Notes under the pieces: model-generated
The model's database searches: none
Told to the model about the DNA's origin: nothing
What the model saw: only the letters and a program-made list of their open reading frames with translations
In this document: piece after piece, positions 26,278 to 35,848 of the stretch
Numbering within the stretch: the first letter of the stretch is position 1
How the letters are laid out: each line of letters begins with the position of its first letter
NCBI GenBank assembly: GCA_963848355.1
Contig: CAWKDG010000001.1
Location: 186,001-250,000 of the forward strand
Reading direction: 5' to 3'
DNA length: 64,000 bases
From: CAWKDG01 sp963848355
Lineage (GTDB): Bacteria; Actinomycetota; Acidimicrobiia; Acidimicrobiales; UBA8190
Program-made: the position numbers and the translations under genes

Positions 26278-28329
26278 TCACACGGTGGGTGTGTGGTCGG
26301 CAGCGGCCCGCATGATCAGCGGGTAGACCTGCGGGTCGAGCCATCGTGCGAACGCTCCCACTTGAGCCGCCGTATCCGGCAGGGGTGCGTTCTCGTCGAA
26401 CGGTTGGTCGAACACGAAATGAATACCATCAGGTGCCCGCACCACCAGGTTCCCGATGGTACCGGTGAACCGGCCATCGGGGCTCACGATCCGGTTCAGC
26501 CCGACGAGCGTCACCGTCTTCGGATTCGTCCTCGCCACCTGGCGGACCAGAGCGTTGTAGTCGTTCACGCGCACCGGATCGTCCTGCGGTGGCGCCTGGC
26601 CGTCGGGGAGCTCGGTGGCGTCATAGTAGGGAGCCGTCATCAGCACCACGCCGCTTCCGCCGGAAGCGGCGATCGACACGAATCGCCGTAGTTGGGCCTC
26701 GACGTAGTGGGCGTAGCCCGGGTCTGTGATGTTGGTGACCTGTCCGGCAGGATCGGTCCGGTCGAATGTCTCCCAGTAGCCGGCCAGGAGGATCACCACC
26801 CGCGGTCGGTAATGGATCACGTCCTGTTCCAGCAGCGCCGGCCACTGGGTTGCGGTGGGCGAGTCGGAGTTGCACGCACCGGCGACCGTTCTGGTGGTGC
26901 CGTCCACTTCCACGAAGCGACCTTCGGCGATGCCGCACCCCTCGGTGGCGACATTGATCACATGAGTGCCGTATTTGTGCTCTTCCGGTCTGTACGAGAG
27001 CGAAAATCCCAGAGTGAGAGCAGTGGAGTCGCCGACCAGGAGAATGGGGACGGTGGGCCCTCTCGTCGGTGCCGTCGGGCCCGGGGTCGGAGCAGTCGGA
27101 GCAGTCGGAGCAGTCGGAAGCGCCAATGCATCCGCGGTGGTACCGGCCACGACGACAACGACCGTTCCCGCCACGAGGGCGATGGCGGGGATGCTCGCCT
27201 TCAGGGAGCGCCAGAAGCGCCCGGTCATGACGGGGCGTTCGACCAGGTAGAAGCTCGCAGTGGCCAGCACGATGGTGGCGGCGACACGGATGACGAGAAG
27301 GTCGGCTCCACGGAGGTCGGTGCGCGCCGCGTCCAGGTAGATGGCGACGGGATAGTGCCAGAGATAGGCCCCGTAGGAGATGGTGCCCAGCCACACCAGG
27401 GGTCGGAGGGACAGCACGACGGCGATGGGACCATCGGGCACGCAGGCGGCTCCGATGATGATGGCCGCCGCCGAAAGGGCCGAGAGCATGAACCCGCCCT
27501 GGTAGTCGAACGATGAGGTGCCGTTTTCGAGGTAGGTCAGGGAGAGGGTGCCGGCGAAGCCGGCCACCCCCACGACGACGAGGCCCCACCGAGCCGTTCG
27601 GGATCGAGCCACCGGCGCCATCCCCTCGGCTCCCCGCCGCATCTGGATCGTCCTCATGGCGCAGGCGAGGGCGGCACCGACCAGGATGGACTGGGCATGG
27701 GTATCGGTGCCGAAGTAGAGCCGGGTGAGGTTGGCGCTCGGATTGAACAGAGACGCCATCTCGACAGCCGACGCCACGGCACCGGCCACTGACAGCACCA
27801 GCAGGGCCTTCACCCCGCGGGCGAACGTCCTGCTCAGGCCCATCACGGCGAGCGTCACCAACGGCCAGATCAGGTAAAACTGCTCTTCCACGGCGAGTGA
27901 CCACGTGTGGGTGAGCGGGGAGGCCGCGCCGGTCATCACGAAGTAGTTGCTACTGGTGGCGATCTGCCACCAGTTGGAGAAGTAGAACAGCGCCGAGAGC
28001 GCGTCCATCCTGAACCCGGGGTAGAGCCCGGCCGGCTCGGCGAACCGCACCATCACGGTTACCGCGACGAGGACGATGAGCAACGCCGGCAACAGTCGCC
28101 GCGCCCGCCGCAACCAGAACGCCGACAGCTTTATCCGGTGGCGTCGGTGGTACTCGTCGACCAGCAGTCCGGTGATGAGATAGCCCGAGAGCACGTAGAA
28201 GATGTCCAGGCTGAAGAAGCCGCCTGGGAGCCAGCCCACCCCGAAGTGGTACCCCATGATGAGGAGGACGGCGACGGCACGGAGCCCGTCGAGGGCTGTG
28301 ATCCGCTCTCTGCCCGTCGCACTACTCAC
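26278..28329 (-). CDS. Acyltransferase-3/SGNH O-acetyltransferase, copy 2
   Basis: 683 residues from ATG 28329. Same two-domain layout: ITALDGLRAVAVLLIMGYHF, FYVLSGYLIT and SLAVEEQFYLIWP in the membrane domain; LVGDSTALTLG and APDGIHFVF in the SGNH domain. The linker between domains (near residue 400) is a Pro/Ala/Thr run in which a 9-base unit is repeated (27091-27118), so its length may vary among strains. Likely outer-surface O-acetylation of a polysaccharide. Copies 1 and 2 are closer to each other than to copy 3, suggesting stepwise duplication. The acceptor is unknown. Confidence 0.92.
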   Translation of the reverse strand: MSSATGRERITALDGLRAVAVLLIMGYHFGVGWLPGGFFSLDIFYVLSGYLITGLLVDEYHRRHRIKLSAFWLRRARRLLPALLIVLVAVTVMVRFAEPAGLYPGFRMDALSALFYFSNWWQIATSSNYFVMTGAASPLTHTWSLAVEEQFYLIWPLVTLAVMGLSRTFARGVKALLVLSVAGAVASAVEMASLFNPSANLTRLYFGTDTHAQSILVGAALACAMRTIQMRRGAEGMAPVARSRTARWGLVVVGVAGFAGTLSLTYLENGTSSFDYQGGFMLSALSAAAIIIGAACVPDGPIAVVLSLRPLVWLGTISYGAYLWHYPVAIYLDAARTDLRGADLLVIRVAATIVLATASFYLVERPVMTGRFWRSLKASIPAIALVAGTVVVVVAGTTADALALPTAPTAPTAPTPGPTAPTRGPTVPILLVGDSTALTLGFSLSYRPEEHKYGTHVINVATEGCGIAEGRFVEVDGTTRTVAGACNSDSPTATQWPALLEQDVIHYRPRVVILLAGYWETFDRTDPAGQVTNITDPGYAHYVEAQLRRFVSIAASGGSGVVLMTAPYYDATELPDGQAPPQDDPVRVNDYNALVRQVARTNPKTVTLVGLNRIVSPDGRFTGTIGNLVVRAPDGIHFVFDQPFDENAPLPDTAAQVGAFARWLDPQVYPLIMRAAADHTPTV

Positions 28330-28401
28330 TGTGGGGTGGATGGAGAGGCAACACCGTCGCCAAGCCTAGGATCGTGGGTCCTCTTCAGCCACCGCCGCCA
28401 C

Positions 28402-30474
28402 TCACAACTGGCCGCACTGGAGCTTGTCGTACCACGCCGGGATCGGAGCCGGTACCGGGGAGGGACGGGCGACCGACGTCACCTTGGCCGAGTGGCCGAG
28501 GCGGACGAGCACGGGGAACAACCGCGGCGCCACCACCTCCCCGGCGTCGGCGCTGAAGTGCACGCCGTCCTCGCAGCGCATGTTCACGCCGTCGACGTCC
28601 TGGTGGTACTGATCGCCGGGCGTCACGAGGTTCCCGAGGGGGAAGAGGGTGACGCCATGGTGCGCCTTCGTCACCTGCTCGAGGATCCGGTCGTCCTCCA
28701 CCACGCGGGCCGGGGTGTCCTCGGGCACCATGGCGCCGCCGGTCTGGACGGTGGAGTCGTAGTACGGCGACGTCATCAGGACGACGCGCGCCCCCCGGGA
28801 CGAGAGAATCGACACGCCCCGGTCGAGCTGGCTGCGCAGGAAGTTATCGAAGGGGGGAGTGGTGATCGACGTCCACGACCCGTCGAAGTCCTGATTCATC
28901 AATTCGGTCCGGCCGAGGTAGATGACGACGTCGGGGTGGTACCGGTCGATCCAGACCTTCCACCGGACGAGCAGGGCGTCGGGCTGGCCGATCCGGCACG
29001 GTGGCCCCGGCGCGTTCTTGTAGAGAAGGAATTGGAACTCCGAGTCGGTCGACACCGAGCACCCGGGGTGTCCCTCGTTGATGATCTGCACCCCGTACGA
29101 CGCTGCCTCGGGGGCGAGGGAGGCGCCGAGGCTCCCGGCCATCGAGTCGCCCACGAACATGACCGTCACCGGATGGCCGTTCCCCTCGCTCTGGCCGTTC
29201 CCCTCGATCCTGCTCGTCGTCACGGCCCGGGCCGCCGCCGGCAGCACCGCCGGCGAGGCGGGGACGACCGACAGCGCCACCAGGGCCAGCGACGCCCCGG
29301 CAGCCGCCGGAATGGCCACCAGTGCCCGCCACGAGGGCAGGGCGCCGCGTCGGATCGGGAGCTCGACGAACCGGGCCGACAGGGCGGCGATGCCCAGGGT
29401 CACCACCGTCCGGCACAGGAAGAGATCCCACTCACCGAGGTGGATCCGCTCGGGCGTCATCACCAGGGCCACCGGCCAGTACCAGAGGTAGGCCCCGTAG
29501 GAGATCGTGCCCACGTAGCGCAGGGGGCGGAGCGACAGGAACCGGGCCGCCGCACCGGTCGGGGCCACGACCACCCCGCCGACGATGGCGGCCGAGGCCA
29601 GCGAGGCCAGGAGGAACCCTCCGTGAAAGGCGAGGGTGGAGGTCTCGGGGACGAGATACCAGATGGCGGCGGCGCCGAGGAGCCCGGCCACGCCGGCCAC
29701 GGCCCCGCCGCGGCGGGCCCGCTCGGTGCGCAACGGGTACACGGCCAGGACCACGGCCAGGGTCGCCCCGACGAGGAGGGCCTGGGCCCGGGTGTCGGTG
29801 CCGTAGTAGGCACGGTCGGGGCTGGCGTTCGCCGGGGTCAGGATCCACATCCAGGCGGCCGAGGCCACGGCGCCGACCCCGCAGATGATGCCCAGCCACT
29901 TCAGGCGGTCCTCGACGTCCGGGATGAGGTGGACCCGCCGGCCGAAGCGGGTGAGTCCTCCCAGGATGGCGAAGACGACGAGGGGCCAGACCAGGTAGAA
30001 CTGCTCCTCGATGGCCAGTGACCACGTGTGCAGCAGCGGCGACGGGAAGCTCGGGGAGAAGTAGCTGGCGTTCCCGGCGACGAAGTGCCAATTGGCCACG
30101 TAGGCCAGGGTGGCGGCGGCGTCGGGGACGGGGTCGGCCCAGGGCAGGACACCGGGCCACAGGAGATGGAGAAGCGCCAGCCCCGCCACCAGGACGAACA
30201 GGGCGGGGAGGAGGCGCCGGGCCCGCCGGGCCCAGAAGCGACCGAAGCGGATGGCGCCCGTTCCCCGCCGTTCGGCGATGAGCAGCGACGTGATCAGATA
30301 GCCCGACAGGACGAAGAAGGCGTCGACCCCGTGGAATCCCCCCGGGATCCACGAGAAGCCGGCGTGGTAGGCCATGACCGAGAGCACGGCGAGGGCCCGG
30401 AGGCCGTCGAGCCCGGGCATGTGGGGGAGCCCGGGCGCGGACCCGCGACGCTCGATCTTCCCCTCGAGGTCCAT
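28402..30474 (-). CDS. Acyltransferase-3/SGNH O-acetyltransferase, copy 3
   Basis: 690 residues from ATG 30474. MPGLDGLRALAVLSVMAYHA, FFVLSGYLIT and SLAIEEQFYLVWP mark the membrane acyltransferase. VGDSMAGSLG and CEDGVHFSA mark the SGNH domain, with Met after the nucleophile Ser in place of Thr in copies 1 and 2. It is first in transcription order of the three co-oriented genes, with a gap of 72 bases to copy 2, and divergent from rapZ. The DNA here is more GC-biased in third positions than the other two. Likely O-acetylation of a surface glycan, perhaps at a different position from copies 1 and 2. Confidence 0.92.
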   Translation of the reverse strand: MDLEGKIERRGSAPGLPHMPGLDGLRALAVLSVMAYHAGFSWIPGGFHGVDAFFVLSGYLITSLLIAERRGTGAIRFGRFWARRARRLLPALFVLVAGLALLHLLWPGVLPWADPVPDAAATLAYVANWHFVAGNASYFSPSFPSPLLHTWSLAIEEQFYLVWPLVVFAILGGLTRFGRRVHLIPDVEDRLKWLGIICGVGAVASAAWMWILTPANASPDRAYYGTDTRAQALLVGATLAVVLAVYPLRTERARRGGAVAGVAGLLGAAAIWYLVPETSTLAFHGGFLLASLASAAIVGGVVVAPTGAAARFLSLRPLRYVGTISYGAYLWYWPVALVMTPERIHLGEWDLFLCRTVVTLGIAALSARFVELPIRRGALPSWRALVAIPAAAGASLALVALSVVPASPAVLPAAARAVTTSRIEGNGQSEGNGHPVTVMFVGDSMAGSLGASLAPEAASYGVQIINEGHPGCSVSTDSEFQFLLYKNAPGPPCRIGQPDALLVRWKVWIDRYHPDVVIYLGRTELMNQDFDGSWTSITTPPFDNFLRSQLDRGVSILSSRGARVVLMTSPYYDSTVQTGGAMVPEDTPARVVEDDRILEQVTKAHHGVTLFPLGNLVTPGDQYHQDVDGVNMRCEDGVHFSADAGEVVAPRLFPVLVRLGHSAKVTSVARPSPVPAPIPAWYDKLQCGQL

Positions 30475-30584
30475 CTATTCATGCTGGCACAGGGGTCGCC
30501 GTTTGGAGCTCCACCGGCCTCGCCCGCCGCGGTGGCGTTCCCGCTCTGGGTGCCGGGGGAGGGCCGGCGTCGACCCTCGAGCGG

Positions 30585-31518
30585 GTGGTGGCGAGGCATA
30601 GTGGGTCTATCCCGACCGACCACGACACCGACACGCCCACGACCGGCGACCCCCCCGGGGGCGTGGCCCTGGCCGACTATGCCCTGATCACCGGGCTGTC
30701 GGGGGCCGGGCGCTCGACGGCGGCGGCCGCCCTGGAGGACGCCGGCTGGTACGTGATCGACAACATGCCCTCGTCGCTGCTCACCGAGGTGGCCGACGTC
30801 GTCGGGCGGCCCGAGTCGGGACAGGACCGGGTGGCCCTCGTCATCGGTCGGGGCGGCGGCCAGATCGAGGAGGCCCTGGCCGCCATCGACGAGCTCCGGG
30901 GCCGGGGTCACCGGGTCCGGGTCGTCTATCTCGACGCCCCCCTCGACATCCTGGTCCGGCGCTTCGAGGGCACCCGGCGGCGCCATCCCATCGCCGGCGC
31001 CAACGTCGAGGAGGCGATTCTCGACGAGCGCCGCCTGCTCGAACCCATCCGCGACCGGGCCGACGTGGTCGTCGACACCGGCCAGCTCAACGTCAACCAG
31101 CTCCGGGTCCGGGTCCTCGAGCTCTTCGCCGACGAGTCCGACACCGCCATGTGCACCTCGGTGATGTCGTTCGGGTACAAGCACGGCGTCCCCCTCGACG
31201 CCGACCTGGTCTTCGACTGCCGCTTCCTCCCCAACCCGCACTGGGTCGAGTCCCTCCAGGACCTCTCCGGGCTGGACGAGCCCGTCCGCGACTTCGTCCT
31301 CTCCCAGGAGGCGACGGGACCCTTTCTCGACCGGGTCGTCGACCTCGTCGACATGCTCCTCCCGGCCTACATGGCCGAGGGGAAGTCGTACCTGACCATC
31401 GCCATGGGCTGCACCGGTGGGCGCCACCGGTCGGTCGTCCTGGCCGACGAGCTGGCCCGGCGCCTGTCCCAGGCGGGGCGCCGCCCCGTCGGTCTTCCAC
31501 CGGGACGTCGACCGGTGA
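30585..31518 (+). CDS. rapZ: RapZ-type nucleotide-binding protein, frameshift near its end
   Basis: P-loop protein of the RapZ/YvcJ family, a nucleotide-binding regulator. Walker A GLSGAGRST follows the start region; GTG 30663 is a possible later start just before it. VIDNMPSSLL, TRRRHPI, CTSVMSFGYKHGVP and AMGCTGGRHRSVVLA are family signatures. In the expected final block VVFHRDVDR-stop the frame changes: one extra G at 31491-31492 throws it off, and removing it ends the gene at TGA 31518, overlapping the GTG of yvcK. Without that correction the frame runs to 31691 with non-family residues. A sequence error is likely (see the cluster of such sites downstream). Confidence 0.88.
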
Positions 31519-32399
31519 CGGCGCGGCGCCGGACCCCGGGTCGTGGCCGTCGGCGGCGGTCACGGGCTGGCCGCCAGCCTGCGGGCGGCGCGCCTCTACG
31601 CCGGCGACCTCACCGCCATCGTCTCGGTGGCCGACGACGGCGGCTCGTCGGGGCGGCTCCGGCGCCAGATGGGCATCGTCCCGCCCGGTGACCTGCGCAA
31701 GTGCCTGGTGGCCCTGGCCGACGACGGCGCCCTGCTGGCCCAGGTCTTCGAGCAGCGCTTCGACCCCGACACCGACGAGCTCACCGGGCACGCCCTCGGC
31801 AACCTCATCCTGGCCGGCCTCATGGCGGCGGCCGGAGACGTCCAGGTGGGCCTGGACGAGGCGGCCCGCCTCCTCGGCGCCCCGGGCCGGGTCGTCCCCG
31901 CCGCCACCGAGCCGGTGGTCCTGAAGGCCGTCCTCCGACGGGGGCGACATCGAGGGCCAGACGGCGGTCGGGGACACCGCCCACATCCAACGGGTGTCGG
32001 TCATCCCGGCCGACGCCGCCGCCCCGGCCACCGGCCGTGGCCGCCCTGGCCGCCGCCGATCAGATCGTGGTGGGGCCCGGGTCGCTGTTCACGAGCGTCC
32101 TGGCCGCCCTGGCCGTCCCCGGGATCGCCGAGGGCATCGCGGGGGTCCTCGGCCCGCGTCGTCTACGTGGCCAACCTCCGCCCCCAGCCGGCCGAAACCG
32201 AGGGTTTCGACGTCGCCGACCACGTCGCCGCCCTGGTGGCGCACGGCGTGCGAGGTCGACACCGTCGTGGCCGACACCACGGCCATCGCCCTCGGGCCAC
32301 CTCGAGGTGCCCGTCGTCGACGGACCCCTGGCCAAGGCCAACGGGCTGGCCCACGACCCGGCCAGACTGGCGGCAGCCCTGGCCGGTCTGGTCGGATAG
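31515..32399 (+). CDS. yvcK: YvcK/CofD-like gluconeogenesis factor, at least six frameshifts as sequenced
   Basis: The GTG at 31515 overlaps the rapZ stop. All pieces of the family are present but in rotating frames: VAVGGGHGLAASLRAARLY...SVADDGGSSGRLR...PPGDLRKCLVALAD...GHALGNLILAGL, then DGGDIEGQTAV, then AAADQIVVGPGSLFTSVLAAL, then ARVVYVANLRPQPAETEGF, then EVDTVVADTTAIALG, and finally VPVVDGPLAKANGLAHDP to the stop at 32399. Frame changes fall near 31530, 31935, 32030, 32150, 32250 and 32300, each equal to one extra base. YvcK proteins bind UDP-sugars and affect central carbon and cell-wall metabolism. As read, this is not translatable; sequence error is the favoured explanation. Confidence 0.82.
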
Positions 32400-32494
32400 G
32401 GCGGCCTGGGAACCCGGCGACGGCCGGGCCGACGAGCGGCGCCGGTCCGCGGCCGGGGCAACGGGGGAGCGATGGCTGACGAGGTGAGACGCAG

Positions 32495-33530
32495 ATGACC
32501 GTTCGGGTAGGCATCAACGGCTTCGGACGGATCGGGAGGAACTTCCTGCGGGCGGCCCGGACCCAGGGCGACGCCGTCGAGGTCGTGGCCCTGAACGACC
32601 TGACCGACGCCCGGACCAACGCCCACCTCCTGCGCTACGACTCACCCACGGCCGTTTCGACGGCGAGGTCCGGACCGAGGGCGACGCCCTCATCGTCGAC
32701 GGGGCCCGGATCCGGGTCCTGGCCGAGCGCGAACCGAAGGCGCTGCCCTGGGACGAGATGGGCGTCGAGGTGGTCATCGAGTCGTCCGGGCGTTTCACCT
32801 CCCGGGGCGACGCCGCCGGCCATCTCGAGGGCGGGGCCCGACCGCGTCATCATCTCGGCCCCCTCGAAGGACGCCGACGCCACCTTCGTCATGGGCGTGA
32901 ACGACGACGAGTTCGATCCCACCGCCCACGTGGTGGTGTCCAACGCCTCGTGCACGACGAACTGCTTCGTTCCCATGGTGAAGGTGCTCGACGACGCCTT
33001 CGGGGTGACCAGCGGTCTCATGATGACCGTGCACGCCTACACCAACGATCAGAACCTGCTCGACCTCCCCCACGAGGACCTGCGCCGGGCCCGGGCCGCC
33101 GCCCTCAACATCGCCCCGGCCTCCTCGGGCGCGGCCCGGGCCACCAAGCTCGTCCTCCCGGTCATGGCCGGCCGGCTCGACGGGGGAGCGCTGCGCGTGC
33201 CCGTGGGCGACGGATCGATCACCGACTTCACCGTCGTCGTCCCCCGGCACCGTCACGGTCGACGAGGTCAACGACGCCTTCCTGGCGGCGTCGACGTCGG
33301 GGCCGCTGGCGGGCGTCCTCGACTACACCACCGATCCCATCGTCTCCTCCGACATCGTCGGCAGTCCCGCCTCGTGCACCTTCGACGCCGGGCTGACCAT
33401 GGTCGTGCCCATCGGCCCCGACCAGACCCTGGTCAAGGTCCAGGGCTGGTACGACAACGAATGGGGCTACGCCAACCGCCTCGTCGACCTGGCCGTGCTC
33501 GTGGGCGGGGCGCGTCCTGCCGGGGCGTGA
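32495..33530 (+). CDS. gap: Glyceraldehyde-3-phosphate dehydrogenase, three frameshifts as sequenced
   Basis: Glycolytic NAD-dependent oxidation of glyceraldehyde-3-phosphate. The start VRVGINGFGRIGRNFLRAA is the Rossmann motif; the active site SNASCTTNCFVP is intact, as is TVHAYTNDQNLLD. The end WYDNEWGYANRLVDLA is in another frame. The frame is lost near 32645 (one base missing in RYDSTHGRFDG), regained near 32837 (one extra C before RVIISAPSKDAD) and shifted again near 33246 (one extra C before GTVTVDEVNDAF). It ends at TGA 33528-33530 and is followed by pgk. The functional residues are conserved, so the gene is probably intact in the organism. Confidence 0.88.
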
Positions 33531-33553
33531 CGCACCGGACCCGGGGCGCACCC

Positions 33554-34748
33554 GTGACCGCGGCGCGCGTCGATCCCCTGGCCGGCCTCCCCCTGCTCGA
33601 GGACCTTCCCGACGTCGGCGGGCGCAAGGTGCTGGTGCGCACCGACTTCAACGTCCCCCTGCGATGGCCCGACGGGCCCGCCGGCCCCGCCCAGGTGGCC
33701 GACGACTTCCGCATCCGCGCCGCCCTGCCCACCCTGGACTGGCTGACGGGGCACGGCGCCGACGTCACCGTCTGCACCCACCTGGGACGGCCCCACGGAC
33801 GGCACGACCCCCGCTACGACATGGCTCCCGTGCGGGACCGCCTGGCCCAGCTGGCCCCGGGGGTGGAGCTGCTCGACAACCTCCGGTTCGATCCCGGCGA
33901 GAAGGCCAACGATCCCGCCTTCGTCGACCGTCTCGTCGCCGGCTTCGACTCCTACGTCAACGACGCCTTCGGCGTCTCCCATCGTTCCCACGCCTCGATC
34001 GTGGGCCCGCCGGCCCGGCTGCCTTCGGCCGCCGGTCGTCTCCTGGCCCGCGAGGTCGAAGTCATCGGCGGCCTGCTCGCCCGCCCCGCCCGACCCTTCC
34101 TGGCCGTCGTCGGCGGGGCCAAGGTCACCGACAAGCTCGGTGTGCTGCGGTCACTGCTCGGCACGGTCGACCGGTTGATCGTGGGCGGGGGCATGGCCTT
34201 CACCTTTCTGGCCGCCCAGGGACACTCCGTCGGCTCCTCCCTGTTCGACGCCTCGGCCGTCGCCACCTGCCGGGCCCTGCTGGACGAAGCGGGGGACAGG
34301 GTGCTGCTGCCGAGCGACGTCGTCGTCCGCCGTACCACGGCCGGCGGTGACGACCAGGTCGACGTGGTCGGTCCCGACGTCCCCGCCGACTCGACGGGCC
34401 TCGACATCGGACCCGACGAGCGCCCGGACCTTCGCGGCGGCGGTGGCCGGCGCCGAGACCGTCTTCTGGAACGGTCCCATGGGCGTCTTCGAGGATCCCC
34501 GCTTCGCCGCCGGCACCTACGCCGTGGCCGAGGCCATCGCCGGGAGCTGTGGCTTCACCGTCGTCGGCGGCGGCGACTCGGTCGCCGCACTCGACCAACT
34601 GGGCCTGGCCGGGCGGGTGGGGTTCGTCTCCACCGGTGGAGGAGCCTCGCTCGAGCTGCTCGAGTACGGCGATCTTCCGGGCCTGGTGGCGCTGCGCCAT
34701 GCCCCCAACGCCACCGGTTCCTCTACGGCGACGGGGACGGGACGCTGA
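33554..34748 (+). CDS. pgk: Phosphoglycerate kinase, one frameshift as sequenced
   Basis: Transfers the acyl phosphate of 1,3-bisphosphoglycerate to ADP. GTG start at 33554. The substrate-binding blocks VLVRTDFNVPL, THLGRPHG and VGGAKVTDKLGVL are in frame. Near 34425 one extra C (after DIGPDE) moves the frame; from there ARTFAAAVAGAETVFWNGPMGVFE, GGGDSVAAL and FVSTGGGASLELLE, all hallmark PGK motifs, run to the stop at 34748. Corrected length is near 398 residues, the normal size. tpiA starts one base after the stop. Part of the gap-pgk-tpiA-secG glycolytic cluster. Confidence 0.9.
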
Positions 34749-34749
34749 C

Positions 34750-35548
34750 ATGGCCCCGGGTGGGTCGCGGCGGCGGCCGCTCGTGAGCGGCAACTGGAAG
34801 ATGCACCACGATCATCTGCAGTCGATCCGTACCGTGCAGGATCTCGGTCTCCGGCTGACAGCGGCCGACGTCGGCCCGCTCGACGTCTCGGTCCACCCTC
34901 CGTTCACCGACCTCCGCTCGGTGCAGACCGTGCTCGAGGACCGCGCCATCCCCGTCGCCCTCGGAGCCCAGCACTGCTACAGCGAGGACCAGGGCGCCTT
35001 CACCGGTGAGGTGGCGCCCCCCATGCTGGCCCGGCTCGGCGTGACCTACGTCATCGTCGGACACTCCGAACGCCGCCAGCTCTTCGGCCAGACCGACGAG
35101 CAGGTCGCCGCCACCCTCCGGGCCGTGCTGCCGTCACGCCATGACGCCGATCGTCTGTGTCGGCGAGACGGCCGAGGAGCGCGAGGCGGCGCAGACCGAG
35201 GAACGCCTCACGGCCCAGACCACGGCCGCCTCGAAGGGTCTCCCGGCGGCCGAGACCGCCGGACTGGTCCTGGCCTACGAACCCATCTGGGCCATCGGCA
35301 CCGGTGTCACCGCCACCGGGGCCGATGCCCAGCAGGCCTGTGCCCACATCCGGGGGGTGGTGGCCGGGCTGGCCGGCGACGAGGCGGCCCAGGCCGTCCG
35401 CATCCAGTACGGGGGTTCGGTCCGTCCCGACAACACGGCTGAGCTGGTGGGTCAGCGCGATATCGACGGGCTCCTGGTCGGCGGGGCCAGCCTGGATGCA
35501 GCCACCTTCGCCGCCATCGTGCGCGAGGCGGGGACTGCCGGTCGATGA
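34750..35548 (+). CDS. tpiA: Triose-phosphate isomerase, one frameshift as sequenced
   Basis: Interconverts dihydroxyacetone phosphate and glyceraldehyde-3-phosphate. ATG 34750, RRPLVSGNWKMHHD gives the catalytic Lys; LGAQHCYSEDQGAFTGEV and VIVGHSERR the catalytic His. Near 35132-35140 one extra base shifts the frame, after which MTPIVCVGET, LAYEPIWAIGTG (catalytic Glu) and IQYGGSVRPDN (phosphate loop) follow to the stop at 35548. The corrected protein is about 265 residues. Last of the run of genes with apparent sequence errors; secG downstream is clean. Confidence 0.9.
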
Positions 35549-35617
35549 GCTGCCGGTCGATGATCCATATCGTTTGGTAGCGTTGAGAGGTCCAGACGGC
35601 CCGAGGAGGGACCACCG

Positions 35618-35848
35618 GTGCTGACAATTGCTTTCCTCGTTCTCCACATGGTGGCGACCCTGTCGCTGATCTTCCTCATCCTCATGCACTCGGGCAAGGG
35701 CGGCGGGCTGTCGGACATGTTCGGCGGCTCCGTCGGCCAGGCGGCCGCCGGCTCGACCGTGGTCGAGAAGAACCTCGACCGGATCACCGTCACCGTCGCC
35801 GTCGTCTTCGCCTTCACCACCGTGATCCTGGCTCTGCGCCTGCAGTGA
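35618..35848 (+). CDS. secG: Preprotein translocase subunit SecG
   Basis: 76 residues, two transmembrane helices (residues 3-22 and 52-72) with the conserved loop HSGKGGGLSDMFGG between them. It is the small accessory subunit of the SecYEG channel. GTG start at 35618 after a GAGGAGG-like ribosome site. Position after tpiA is conserved in actinobacteria. Its stop overlaps the GTG start of the following solute-binding protein (GTGA), so the two are probably translated together. Confidence 0.95.
   Translation: MLTIAFLVLHMVATLSLIFLILMHSGKGGGLSDMFGGSVGQAAAGSTVVEKNLDRITVTVAVVFAFTTVILALRLQ

Noticed and set aside
31491..35140. Programmed frameshifting as the cause of the frame changes
   Set aside because: Sites share no slippery motif or structure, are too many per gene, and affect housekeeping enzymes; assembly error is simpler.
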